NCBI GenBank assembly: GCA_030066685.1
Contig: JASJBF010000017.1
Span: forward strand, 62,001 to 126,000
DNA: 64,000 bases
Direction of reading: 5' to 3'
DNA from: Kiloniellales bacterium
Lineage (GTDB): Bacteria > Pseudomonadota > Alphaproteobacteria > Kiloniellales > JAKSBE01
Under the pieces are notes generated by a model, which made no database searches, had not been told where the DNA came from, and saw nothing but the letters and a program-made list of their open reading frames with translations. How positions within the stretch are numbered: position 1 is the first letter of the stretch; each line of letters begins with the position of its first letter. The position numbers and the translations under genes were made by a program. Below are positions 1 to 7,860 of the stretch, piece after piece.

Positions 1-2
1 AC

Positions 3-1724
3 GACGGGGCGGCGCTGCGGGGCGACGGCCTGGCGGCGGTGATCGTCACCATCATGCTGATCCCGCAGAGCCTGGCCTACGCCCTGCTCGCCGGGCTGCC
101 GCCGCAGGTCGGGCTCTACGCCTCGATGCTGCCGCTGCTCGGCTACGCGCTCTTCGGGTCGTCCAACGCCCTGGCGGTGGGCCCGGTGGCGGTGGTCTCC
201 TTGATGACCGCGGCGGCGGTGGGCGAGATCGCCGCCAGCGGCACGCCGGAATACCTCGGCGCGGCGCTGGCACTGGCGCTGCTGTCGGGAGTCTTTCTGA
301 TAGCGCTGGGGCTCCTGCGGCTCGGCTTCCTGGCCAGCCTGCTCAGCCATCCGGTGATCTCCGGCTTCATCACCGCCTCCGGCCTGCTGATCGCGGCCAG
401 CCAGCTCAAGCACATCCTGGGCATCGACGCCGGCGGCCACACGCTGCTCGAGCTCGGCCGCTCCCTCGCCGGCGGGCTCGGCGAGGCCAACCTGCCGACC
501 CTGGCGATCGGCGCGGCGGCGACGGCCTTCCTGTTCTGGGTCCGCAGCCGGCTGAAGCCTCTGGCGCAACGCCTCGGCCTCGGCCCGCGGCTGGCCGATT
601 TCCTGGCCAAGGCGGGCCCGGTCGCGGCGGTCCTGGCGACCATCCTGCTGGTCCGGCTCTTCGCCCTCGAGGCCGAGGGCGTGAAGGTGGTCGGCGAGAT
701 CCCCCAGGGCCTACCGCCAGTGACCCTGCCGCCCTTCGACCTCGAGCTGTGGCGGAGCCTGCTCCCCTCGGCGGTCCTGATCTCGGTGGTCGGCTTCGTC
801 GAATCGGTCTCGGTCGCCCAGACCCTGGCCGCCAAGCGGCGCGAGCGGATCCAGCCGGACCGCGAGCTCCTGGGCCTCGGCGCCGCCAACATCGCGGCCG
901 CGGTCGGCGGCGGCTATCCGGTCACCGGCGGCTTCGCCCGCTCGGTGGTGAACTTCGACGCCGGCGCCCGGACGCCCCTGGCCGGCGTGCTGACTGCGGT
1001 CGGCATTGGCCTGACTGCGCTGCTGCTGACGCCCCTTTTCCACCAGCTGCCCAAGGCGACCCTGGCGGCCACCATCGTGGTCGCGGTGCTGTCCCTGGTC
1101 GACCTCGGCGCCCTCAAGCGGACCTGGATCTACTCCAAGGCCGACTTCGCGGCCATGGCCGCGACCATCGTCACGGTCCTGACCGCCGGGATCGAGGCCG
1201 GCATCCTGGCCGGGGTCGGACTCTCCCTCGTCCTCTTCCTGGTCCGCTCCGCCCGGCCGCACATGGCCGTGGTCGGCCAGGTGCCGGGCACCCACCACTT
1301 CCGCAACGTGCTGCGCCACGAGGTGGTGACCAGCCCCCAGGTCCTGAGCGTGCGGGTCGACGAGAGCCTCTACTTCGCCAACGCCCGCTGGCTGGAGGAC
1401 CGGCTCTACGACATGGCGGTCGCCGAGCCGGCGCTGCGCCACGTTGTGCTGATCTGCAGCGCGGTCAACGAGATCGACGCCAGCGCCCTGGAGAGCCTGG
1501 AGACCCTGGCCGAGCGCCTGGGCACCGCCGGCATCAACTTCCACCTCTCCGAGGTCAAGGGCCCGGTCATGGACCGGCTGAAGCGCAGCGACTTCCTCGC
1601 CCACCTGAGCGGCCGGGTCTTCCTCAGCCAGCACGACGCCCTGGCCGCCCTCGACCCGGAGACCACCCGCAGCGCCGAAGCGGCCCTGCGCCCGGAACGC
1701 TCCGGCGCCGCGCTGGCCGTCTAG
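3..1724 (+). CDS. SulP family anion transporter with C-terminal STAS domain (5' truncated)
   Basis: This is an inner-membrane SulP/SLC26-type transporter, probably for sulfate, bicarbonate or another anion. The reading frame is open to the window edge, and the first visible residues already belong to the conserved N-terminal signature around IPQSLAYALLAGLPPQVGLY, so the true start lies upstream and only a few tens of residues are missing. About ten hydrophobic segments fill residues 15-420. The last ~130 residues form a STAS domain (about 430-550), the regulatory domain typical of this family. The substrate cannot be read from the sequence. No partner gene is visible; the next gene, a TadG-like protein, lies over 300 bases away behind an AT-rich region and is probably unrelated. 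Confidence 0.9.
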   Translation, partial: DGAALRGDGLAAVIVTIMLIPQSLAYALLAGLPPQVGLYASMLPLLGYALFGSSNALAVGPVAVVSLMTAAAVGEIAASGTPEYLGAALALALLSGVFLIALGLLRLGFLASLLSHPVISGFITASGLLIAASQLKHILGIDAGGHTLLELGRSLAGGLGEANLPTLAIGAAATAFLFWVRSRLKPLAQRLGLGPRLADFLAKAGPVAAVLATILLVRLFALEAEGVKVVGEIPQGLPPVTLPPFDLELWRSLLPSAVLISVVGFVESVSVAQTLAAKRRERIQPDRELLGLGAANIAAAVGGGYPVTGGFARSVVNFDAGARTPLAGVLTAVGIGLTALLLTPLFHQLPKATLAATIVVAVLSLVDLGALKRTWIYSKADFAAMAATIVTVLTAGIEAGILAGVGLSLVLFLVRSARPHMAVVGQVPGTHHFRNVLRHEVVTSPQVLSVRVDESLYFANARWLEDRLYDMAVAEPALRHVVLICSAVNEIDASALESLETLAERLGTAGINFHLSEVKGPVMDRLKRSDFLAHLSGRVFLSQHDALAALDPETTRSAEAALRPERSGAALAV

Positions 1725-2037
1725 GCCGTTCTCTCGCGGACCGGGGATCGCCTCCTCACCCTGACCTCTCCCCCGCAGGAGGAGGAGAGGCTTCCGACGG
1801 CCCGCCAAGCCCTGGCCCGTCTCGGAGCCGGCAAAAATGCACGGCGTTTTAGCCGACATGGCCCCGGAGCTGCAAAATCCCAAACAATACAATAAGTAGT
1901 GCGGGCGCAAATTTCCCGCAATTTGTAGATAAATACTTCAATTTACAGTCGGTTAGCTAGTACTTTTAGCTAGTTCGAAATATATTGAAGGTTATATTTC
2001 GAAAAGCGTGGCATTCATTTATTGGGAAACCTTGGCT
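1725..2037. other. Intergenic region, GC-rich then AT-rich
   Basis: The first half is GC-rich and holds a degenerate copy of the CTCCCCC-type palindrome (about 1757-1796). The second half, from about 1865, is strikingly AT-rich for this genome. It carries a direct repeat TTAGCTAG (1953-1960 and 1966-1973), followed at once by a perfect 11-bp inverted repeat (1974-2003). No gene is supported here. The region most likely carries the promoter and control sites of the downstream TadG-like gene. Confidence 0.5.
1974..2003. promoter_or_regulatory. Perfect 11-bp inverted repeat upstream of the TadG-like gene
   Basis: The arms TTCGAAATATA (1974-1984) and TATATTTCGAA (1993-2003) are exact reverse complements separated by 8 bases. 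They sit 34 bases before the preferred ATG of the next gene. Just upstream is a tandem pair of TTAGCTAG. The dyad could be an operator for a dimeric regulator or a 5' leader hairpin; sequence alone does not decide. It overlaps the approach to an alternative GTG start at 2008, which argues that translation begins later, at 2038. Confidence 0.55.
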
Positions 2038-3360
2038 ATGTCGCTTGGCAGAACCCGCGAAAAGCCGATTTCCAAGTTCCTGCGTCAGGAGCGCGGCAGC
2101 GCGATGGGCTTGGTCGCCGTCTCCCTGCTCACTCTGGCGGCCGCCTCGGGCCTGGCCCTGGACGCGGGCCGCGCCTACCTGATCAAGGCCAAGCTGAGCC
2201 AGGCCGTCGACGCCGCGGCCCTGGCCGGCGGCCGGGCGCTGTCGGAGGGTTCGTCGGAGGCCGCGAAGGTGCAGATCGAGAAGTACTTCCAGGCCAACTT
2301 CCCCGACGGCTACCTCGGCGTCAGCCTGTCGCAGGCCAAGATCGACCTGGCCCAGAGCGGCAACGAGATGAGCTTCAGCGCCGCCGTGAACGTCCCGACA
2401 ACCCTGCTGTCCGCCTTCAACATCCCCGGCTACGAGGTCTCGGCCAGCGCGACCGTCAGCAAGACCCTGCGCTCTCTCGAGATCGCCATGGTGATAGACA
2501 ACTCCAAGGCCATGGGCGGAAACCGCATGAAGCAGGTGAGGAAAGAGACGCGGGAGTTCCTCGACACCCTCTTCAAGGGCAAGGATTCGAGCAAGGACTT
2601 CAACGTCGCCGTGGTGCCCTTCACCGCGCGGGCCAACGTCAAAGGCCAGGCCCTGGTCCACCCGGATTCGCCACCGGATGGAAACCTCATCTGCATGGAC
2701 ATCCGACCGGGGATCCACGCCGTGGGTGAGGCCAACCCGACCGAAGAGCCCTTCGACCACTACTCCGGCGTCTATTCGAAGAAGAAGAACCCCCTGGGCT
2801 ACGAGGCCAGGATCTGTCCGCAGGCCAACGTCCTGCCGCTCAGCCGAAACCGGGCCGACATCGACAACGCCCTGGACGGCATGAAGGGCAAGGGCTGCCG
2901 ACGCTTCGATCTGGGCGCGGCCTGGGGCTGGCGCGCCCTCTCGCCGAGCTGGCAGAATCACTGGCAGGGCGCCAGCGCGACCCCGCCCGCGGACTACGAC
3001 CAGTCAGGCGTGACCAAGGCCATGGTCCTGCTGACCCACGGCAAGAACACCGACAAGAAGTGCAGCGGCGATCCCGAGGAGGTCGAGGAGACCGAGAAGA
3101 TGTTCCTCCATCTCTGCGACGAGATGAAGCGGGAGGGTGTCCTGATCTACACCATCGCCGTCGACGTCCCGGAGACGATCAGCGGCGACGAGGACGTGGA
3201 CGTGAAGCCCAACAAGTCCAAGAGCGAGCTGTCCCGGGACATCTTCGAGGACTGTGCTTCGGGTTCGTCGCGGGCCTTCTTCCCGGGCAAGATGAAAGAG
3301 GTCGCCGAGGCCCTGAGTGTCATCGCCGGCGACCTCTCGGTGGTGCGCCTGACCAGGTAA
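2038..3360 (+). CDS. TadG-like pilus-assembly protein with VWA domain
   Basis: This 440-residue protein begins with a short basic stretch, then the TadE/TadG-type signature: a RQERGSAMGL-like motif, one hydrophobic segment (about residues 23-45) and a VDAAALAGGRAL-type helix. Such proteins are inserted in the inner membrane with the bulk outside the cytoplasm and help assemble Flp/Tad pili. A von Willebrand factor A-like domain follows from about residue 147. Its MIDAS motif reads DNSKA instead of the usual DxSxS, so metal binding may be weakened. I prefer the ATG at 2038; an in-frame GTG at 2008 would add ten residues but lies next to a strong inverted repeat. No other tad/cpa gene is in the window, so it looks like an orphan. 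Confidence 0.78.
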   Translation: MSLGRTREKPISKFLRQERGSAMGLVAVSLLTLAAASGLALDAGRAYLIKAKLSQAVDAAALAGGRALSEGSSEAAKVQIEKYFQANFPDGYLGVSLSQAKIDLAQSGNEMSFSAAVNVPTTLLSAFNIPGYEVSASATVSKTLRSLEIAMVIDNSKAMGGNRMKQVRKETREFLDTLFKGKDSSKDFNVAVVPFTARANVKGQALVHPDSPPDGNLICMDIRPGIHAVGEANPTEEPFDHYSGVYSKKKNPLGYEARICPQANVLPLSRNRADIDNALDGMKGKGCRRFDLGAAWGWRALSPSWQNHWQGASATPPADYDQSGVTKAMVLLTHGKNTDKKCSGDPEEVEETEKMFLHLCDEMKREGVLIYTIAVDVPETISGDEDVDVKPNKSKSELSRDIFEDCASGSSRAFFPGKMKEVAEALSVIAGDLSVVRLTR

Positions 3361-3465
3361 CGGCCCTTCGCTCGGACCTCGCCTTCGAGCCTCTAAGCGT
3401 TTGGCCTGGCGCCGCCCGCGGCGCATAATCCGGCGACAGTCTCAATCGTTCCGGATCGCAGAGCC

Positions 3466-5001
3466 ATGCCCGCCAGCGTCGAGACCGCGGAGCCCCGGAC
3501 GCTCCGCCTACATGCCGAGGACAACATCGCCGTCGCCATCGACCCGCTCGCCGCGGGCCTGGAGGTCGCCGGCATCACCACCCGGGCGCCGATCCCGCGC
3601 GGCCACAAGGTCGCGACCCGGGAGATCGCCGAGGGCGCGGCGATCCGCAAGTTCGGCCAGATCATCGGCTTCGCCACCCGGGCTGTCGCGCCCGGCGAGC
3701 ACGTCCACGAGCACAACTGCGCCATGAAGGACTTCGCCCGCGACTACCGCTTCGCCGAGGCGGCCCGGCCTGAGGACCTGCTGCCCGAGGCCGAGCGCGC
3801 GACCTTCCAGGGCTACCGCCGGGACAGCGGCCGGGTCGGCACCCGCAACTACATCGGCATCCTGACCTCGGTCAACTGCTCGGCCTCGGTCGCCCGCTTC
3901 ATCGCCCAGGCGGCCGAGCGCGAGGGCCTGCTGGCCGACTATCCCAACGTCGACGGGGTGGTCGCCCTGGTCCACGGCACGGGCTGCGGCATGGCCATGT
4001 TGGGCGAGGGCTACGATCTCTTCAAGCGGCTCCAGTGGGGCTACGCCGGGCATCCCAACCTGGCCGGCGTGCTGCTGGTCGGCCTGGGCTGCGAGGTCTT
4101 CCAGATCCCGCGCTTTATGGAGGCCTACGGCCTGAGCGAGGGCGAGAGCTTCCGGACCATGACCATCCAGGGCGAGGGCGGCACCCGGCGGACCATCGAC
4201 CAGGGCCTGGCGGTCCTGCGCGAGATGCTGCCCCGAGCCGACGCGGCGCGGCGCGAGACCTGCCCGGCCGGCGCGCTGACGCTGGCGCTGCAGTGCGGCG
4301 GCTCCGACGGCTATTCCGGCATCACCGCCAACCCGGCCCTGGGCGCCGCGGCCGACCTCCTGGTGCGCAACGGCGGCACCGCGATCCTCTCGGAGACGCC
4401 GGAGATCTACGGCGCCGAGCACCTGCTGACCCGGCGCGCCGAGAGCCGCGAGGTCGGCGAGAAGCTGATCGCACGGATCAAGTGGTGGGAGGACTATACC
4501 GCGCGCAACGGCGGCGAGATGAACAACAACCCCTCGCCCGGCAACAAGGCCGGCGGTCTGACCACCATCCTTGAAAAGTCCCTGGGGGCGGCGGCCAAGG
4601 GCGGCACCACGACCCTGCGCGGGGTCTACCTCTACGGCGAGCGGATCGACCGCCGCGGCTTCGTGTTCATGGACTCGCCGGGCTACGACCCCTGCTCGGT
4701 CACCGGGCAGGTGGCGGCCGGCGCCAACGTGGTCTGCTTCACCACCGGCCGCGGCTCGGCCTTCGGCTACAAGCCGGCGCCCTCGATCAAGCTGGCGACC
4801 AACGCCCAGGTCTATGCCCGCATGACCGAGGACATGGACATCAACTGCGGCGACGTCCTGGAGGGCGTCTCGATCGAGGACAAGGGCCGGGAGATCTTCG
4901 AGACCGTGCTCGCGGTCGCCTCCGGCCGGCCCAGCAAGTCCGAGGCCTTGGGCTACGGCGACAACGAGTTCGTCCCCTGGCAGCTCGGCGCCACGATGTA
5001 G
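3466..5001 (+). CDS. UxaA-family (altronate/galactarate dehydratase type) hydro-lyase
   Basis: At 511 residues this is a full-length, single-chain UxaA-family enzyme. It has an N-terminal SAF domain (about residues 10-95) followed by the catalytic domain. Family landmarks are clear: a GTGCGM motif, GLGCEVFQI, QCGGSDGYSGITANPALG, a SPGNKAGG segment and a C-terminal MDINCGD motif. Known members are iron-dependent and dehydrate altronate, galactarate or related sugar acids to 2-keto-3-deoxy acids. The partners that would fix the substrate as altronate (uxaB, uxaC) are absent. A TRAP transporter and an enolase-superfamily dehydratase lie nearby on the opposite strand, so a sugar-acid or related hydroxyacid role is plausible, but the exact substrate is not. 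Confidence 0.87.
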   Translation: MPASVETAEPRTLRLHAEDNIAVAIDPLAAGLEVAGITTRAPIPRGHKVATREIAEGAAIRKFGQIIGFATRAVAPGEHVHEHNCAMKDFARDYRFAEAARPEDLLPEAERATFQGYRRDSGRVGTRNYIGILTSVNCSASVARFIAQAAEREGLLADYPNVDGVVALVHGTGCGMAMLGEGYDLFKRLQWGYAGHPNLAGVLLVGLGCEVFQIPRFMEAYGLSEGESFRTMTIQGEGGTRRTIDQGLAVLREMLPRADAARRETCPAGALTLALQCGGSDGYSGITANPALGAAADLLVRNGGTAILSETPEIYGAEHLLTRRAESREVGEKLIARIKWWEDYTARNGGEMNNNPSPGNKAGGLTTILEKSLGAAAKGGTTTLRGVYLYGERIDRRGFVFMDSPGYDPCSVTGQVAAGANVVCFTTGRGSAFGYKPAPSIKLATNAQVYARMTEDMDINCGDVLEGVSIEDKGREIFETVLAVASGRPSKSEALGYGDNEFVPWQLGATM

Positions 5002-5040
5002 CGGGCGCGGGGGCCCAATCCCATCGCGTGTTCTCCCCTT

Positions 5041-5387
5041 TCATCACAGGACTTGATCCGGTGATCCATGGATGCCCGGGTCAAGCCCATGGCTGTCCGG
5101 TTTAAATCGGAGACGGTCAAGTAAGATTTCTCCTCCCCCTTGATGGGGGAGGATAAAGGAGGGGGTGGCGGCCGTCAGGCCGCAGAAATCGGCTCTCAAG
5201 GTCTGGGTCCGAGCCGGGATCACCCCCACCCCGGCCCTCCCCCATCAAGGGGGAGGGAGTCCAAATCCGATCTCGCAGCCGGAGGCCCGATTTGCCTCAG
5301 CGCCGGCAAACCCAAGTCAAGCAAAGCATCCTCCGCAGTCCTCCCGCGCCAAACCGGACAGCCCCGGGTCAAGCCCGGGCATGACAG
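5041..5387. repeat. Nested inverted repeats (two dispersed palindrome families)
   Basis: The 420-base gap between two convergent genes is filled by nested repeats. The outer pair is GGCTGTCCGGTTT (5091-5103) and its exact reverse complement (5351-5363). Each is next to a GGGTCAAGCCC-type element, and the right-hand one ends in ATGACAG (5381-5387). The inner pair is a 19-bp core (5134-5152) and its exact reverse complement (5238-5256), with GGGGGTG/CACCCCC tails facing each other. The arrangement suggests one palindromic element family inserted inside another. No gene is supported here. The region may also serve as a bidirectional terminator. Confidence 0.7.
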
Positions 5388-5421
5388 AGGAGAATGAAGT
5401 GGCCGCTGCCGCAGCCCCACC

Positions 5422-7014
5422 TCATTCCAGCATCAGGGCCGGCAGCCAGAGGGTGATCTGGGGGAAGGCGATGACGACGGCCAGGCCGATCAGCTGGAGG
5501 ATCACAAAGGGGATAATGCCCTTGTAGATGTCCTGCATGCGGACCTCGGGCGGGGCCACGCCCTTCATGTAGAAGAGCGCGAATCCGAAGGGTGGAGTCA
5601 GGAATGACGTCTGCAGGTTGATCGCCACCAGGATCGCGAACCAGTAGATCGCCTGCTGCTGCACCGCCGCGAAGGGCGCGCCCTCCATGCCGAGGTGGAC
5701 CGCGAAGTCGGGCGCGATCTCCTTAATCACAGGCGCGAAGACCGGCAAGATGATCAGGGTGATCTCGATCCAGTCGAAGAAGAAGCCGAGCAGGAAGACC
5801 ACGAACATCAGCAGGAAGAGCAGCGCCCAGGAGTGCAGGTCGAGCCACTCGATGAACTCGATGATCAGGTCCTCGCCGTAGAGCGCACGGAAGATGTAGG
5901 AGAAGGTGGTCGCGCCGACGAAGATGAAGAAGATCATGCCGGTGGTCAGCGCGGTGCGGTGCACGACGTCGGTCAGCACCTTCCGGTTCAGGGTCCGGTT
6001 GAAGAGCGCCAGGACGATCGAGCCGAAGGCGCCGACGCCCGCGGCCTCGGTCGGGGTCGCCCAGCCGGCGAAGATCGAGCCCAAGACCAGCACGACCAGG
6101 AAGATCGGCGGGATGAAGCCCTTGAGGATCGCGCCGAAGAGCGAATCGCCCTCGCGGTGGCCGACGATCATCGAGGCGGCGAAGATGCCGAAGAAGGCGA
6201 TCAGGCCCCAGTTGGCGGCCCCGCTCAGTTCGGTCAGGTCGAGGCCCCAGGCCGCGGCGATCAGGGCCACGACGATGCCGACGTAGACGTTCATCCGGGT
6301 GCGGTTGGTCGGCTTGAGCTGGATCGCGTCGTCTGGCAGCGGGGGCGCCCAGTCCGGCTTGGCCATGCTGATGCTCAGGATGTAGAGCATGTAGAGGCCG
6401 GACAGCACGAGGCCGGGCAGGATCGCGCCGACGAAGAGGTTGCCGACCGAGACGGCCAGCAGGTTGGCCATCAGGACCAGCATGATCGAGGGCGGAATCA
6501 GGATGCCCAGGGTCGCCGAGGCGGCCAGAGTGCCGGTCGCCAGTGGCGTCTGGTAGCGCTGCTGCAGCATGGTCGGCAGCGCCAGCAGGGTCATCATGAC
6601 CACCGAGGCGCCGATGATGCCGGTGGTCGCAGCCATGATCGTGCCCATGACCGTGACCGCCATGGCCAGTCCGCCGGGGATCCGCTTCAGCATGACCTGC
6701 AGGATGTGCAGCAGGTCGGCGGCGACCCGGCTGCGTTCCAGCATGGTGCCCATGAAGATGAAACAGGGGATCGCGACCAGGACCGGGTTCTGCACCGCGC
6801 CGGAGGAGCCGTCGCCGCCCCAGATCCGCGGCAGGATGATGAAGAACTCGTTGAAGTCGATGATGTCGAGGGCGATGCCCAGGAAACCGAAGATCAGCGC
6901 CACGCCGCCGATCGCGTAGGCCACCGGCAGGCCGGTGAAGAGGGTCAGCGCCAGCGCCAGGAACATGTAGGCGCCGAGGTAGTCGTAGAAGTGGTCGTAG
7001 AGCACCTCCCACAC
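5422..7014 (-). CDS. dctM: TRAP transporter large permease (DctM type)
   Basis: This 530-residue protein is strongly hydrophobic with about twelve or more membrane segments. It carries DctM-family landmarks such as PVAYAIGG near the N-terminus, PCFIFMGTML, and a LIPPSIMLV motif near the middle. It would form the sodium-coupled channel subunit of a tripartite ATP-independent periplasmic transporter in the inner membrane. A GTG start is used, with GGGGAG nine bases upstream. It is the last gene of a dctP-dctQ-dctM operon and begins only three bases after the dctQ stop. At 530 residues it is longer than the usual 425-450, as in the FcbT3-like subgroup that takes aromatic or larger acids. Substrate unknown. 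Confidence 0.93.
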   Translation of the reverse strand: MWEVLYDHFYDYLGAYMFLALALTLFTGLPVAYAIGGVALIFGFLGIALDIIDFNEFFIILPRIWGGDGSSGAVQNPVLVAIPCFIFMGTMLERSRVAADLLHILQVMLKRIPGGLAMAVTVMGTIMAATTGIIGASVVMMTLLALPTMLQQRYQTPLATGTLAASATLGILIPPSIMLVLMANLLAVSVGNLFVGAILPGLVLSGLYMLYILSISMAKPDWAPPLPDDAIQLKPTNRTRMNVYVGIVVALIAAAWGLDLTELSGAANWGLIAFFGIFAASMIVGHREGDSLFGAILKGFIPPIFLVVLVLGSIFAGWATPTEAAGVGAFGSIVLALFNRTLNRKVLTDVVHRTALTTGMIFFIFVGATTFSYIFRALYGEDLIIEFIEWLDLHSWALLFLLMFVVFLLGFFFDWIEITLIILPVFAPVIKEIAPDFAVHLGMEGAPFAAVQQQAIYWFAILVAINLQTSFLTPPFGFALFYMKGVAPPEVRMQDIYKGIIPFVILQLIGLAVVIAFPQITLWLPALMLE

Positions 7015-7017
7015 GGC

Positions 7018-7686
7018 TCAGTGCTCCCCTTTGTGGGCGCTTTCCGCCTCTTTGACGACGATCCGGGCTTCCTCTTCCAGCTGTTCCTCCTCCTCGTGGG
7101 CGAAGATGTGCAGGTCGGCCTCGACCCGGGTCCGCGCCGCGGGCGTGCCGAAGAGGAAGACGCCGAGCCGGATGAAGGTCGCGACCACGGCGCTGAGCGC
7201 CAGCATGAAGCCGACGACGGTGAAGGACTTGACGATGTAGCGGTGGGTGATCCCGGTCAGCGATTCCGAGCCCTCGCCCTGCTCGATGGAGATCTTGACG
7301 AAGATGATGGCAAAGTAGGTGACCAGGATCAGGTAGGGCATCGCCATGACCAGCAGGCCCCAGAACTCGACCCAGGCCTGGCCGCGGCGCGACAGCTTCT
7401 CGCGGAAGATGTCGACGCGGACGTGGCCGTTCATCAGGTAGGTGAAGCCGAAGGACATCAGCAGCAGGACGCCGTGCAGATGCCACTCCATGTCCTGCAG
7501 CTTGATCGGCTCGATCAGCCAGTACCAGGTGAGCTCCGACAGGCCGATCCGGAAGTAGTCGATCTTGCGCGTGATCACGTCGAACATGATGATCGCGATC
7601 AGCGGCAAGATCAGCCAGGCCGCCAGCTTGCCGAGCGAGCGCGGGACCCTGTCGAGAACGTCGGCGACCTTCAGCAAAGACATCAT
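7018..7686 (-). CDS. dctQ: TRAP transporter small permease (DctQ type)
   Basis: This 222-residue protein has four predicted membrane segments: residues around 15-40, 85-105, 120-145 and 165-195. A WHLHGVLLLMSFGFTYLMNGHVRVDIF-like region is typical of DctQ. It is the small membrane subunit that pairs with the large permease. The C-terminal ~40 residues are rich in Glu and Lys (a charged tail with EEEEQLEEEAR), longer than in many family members. It lies between the binding-protein gene and the large permease gene and is separated from the former by 174 bases that contain a perfect GC-rich hairpin. Confidence 0.9.
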   Translation of the reverse strand: MMSLLKVADVLDRVPRSLGKLAAWLILPLIAIIMFDVITRKIDYFRIGLSELTWYWLIEPIKLQDMEWHLHGVLLLMSFGFTYLMNGHVRVDIFREKLSRRGQAWVEFWGLLVMAMPYLILVTYFAIIFVKISIEQGEGSESLTGITHRYIVKSFTVVGFMLALSAVVATFIRLGVFLFGTPAARTRVEADLHIFAHEEEEQLEEEARIVVKEAESAHKGEH

Positions 7687-7821
7687 GACGGCGGCGGCTC
7701 CCCCTCCTGGTCAGTCGGCCGGCAAAGGCGGCGGGTGGATGGGCCTTCGCCGCGCCTTCGGTCGAGGCGGACCGGACGCGATCACCACCAAGCGCTCCTG
7801 CGGGCGTGGCCGGCGGGCGTG

Positions 7822-7847
7822 GGCCGGCCGCCGGGCGGCGGCCGGCC
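7822..7847 (-). promoter_or_regulatory. Intercistronic GC-rich hairpin after dctP
   Basis: Arms 7822-7833 (GGCCGGCCGCCG) and 7836-7847 are perfect 12-bp reverse complements around two bases. The structure starts 13 bases past the dctP stop in the transcript and is not followed by a T-run. Such hairpins after a binding-protein gene often protect the upstream mRNA or partly terminate transcription, giving more binding protein than permease. That role is inferred here. Confidence 0.6.
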
Positions 7848-7860
7848 TCAAGATCCTGCC

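Noticed and set aside
3466-5001. Specific assignment as altronate dehydratase
   Set aside because: No uxaB, uxaC or kdg genes lie nearby, and the family also includes galactarate and other sugar-acid dehydratases.
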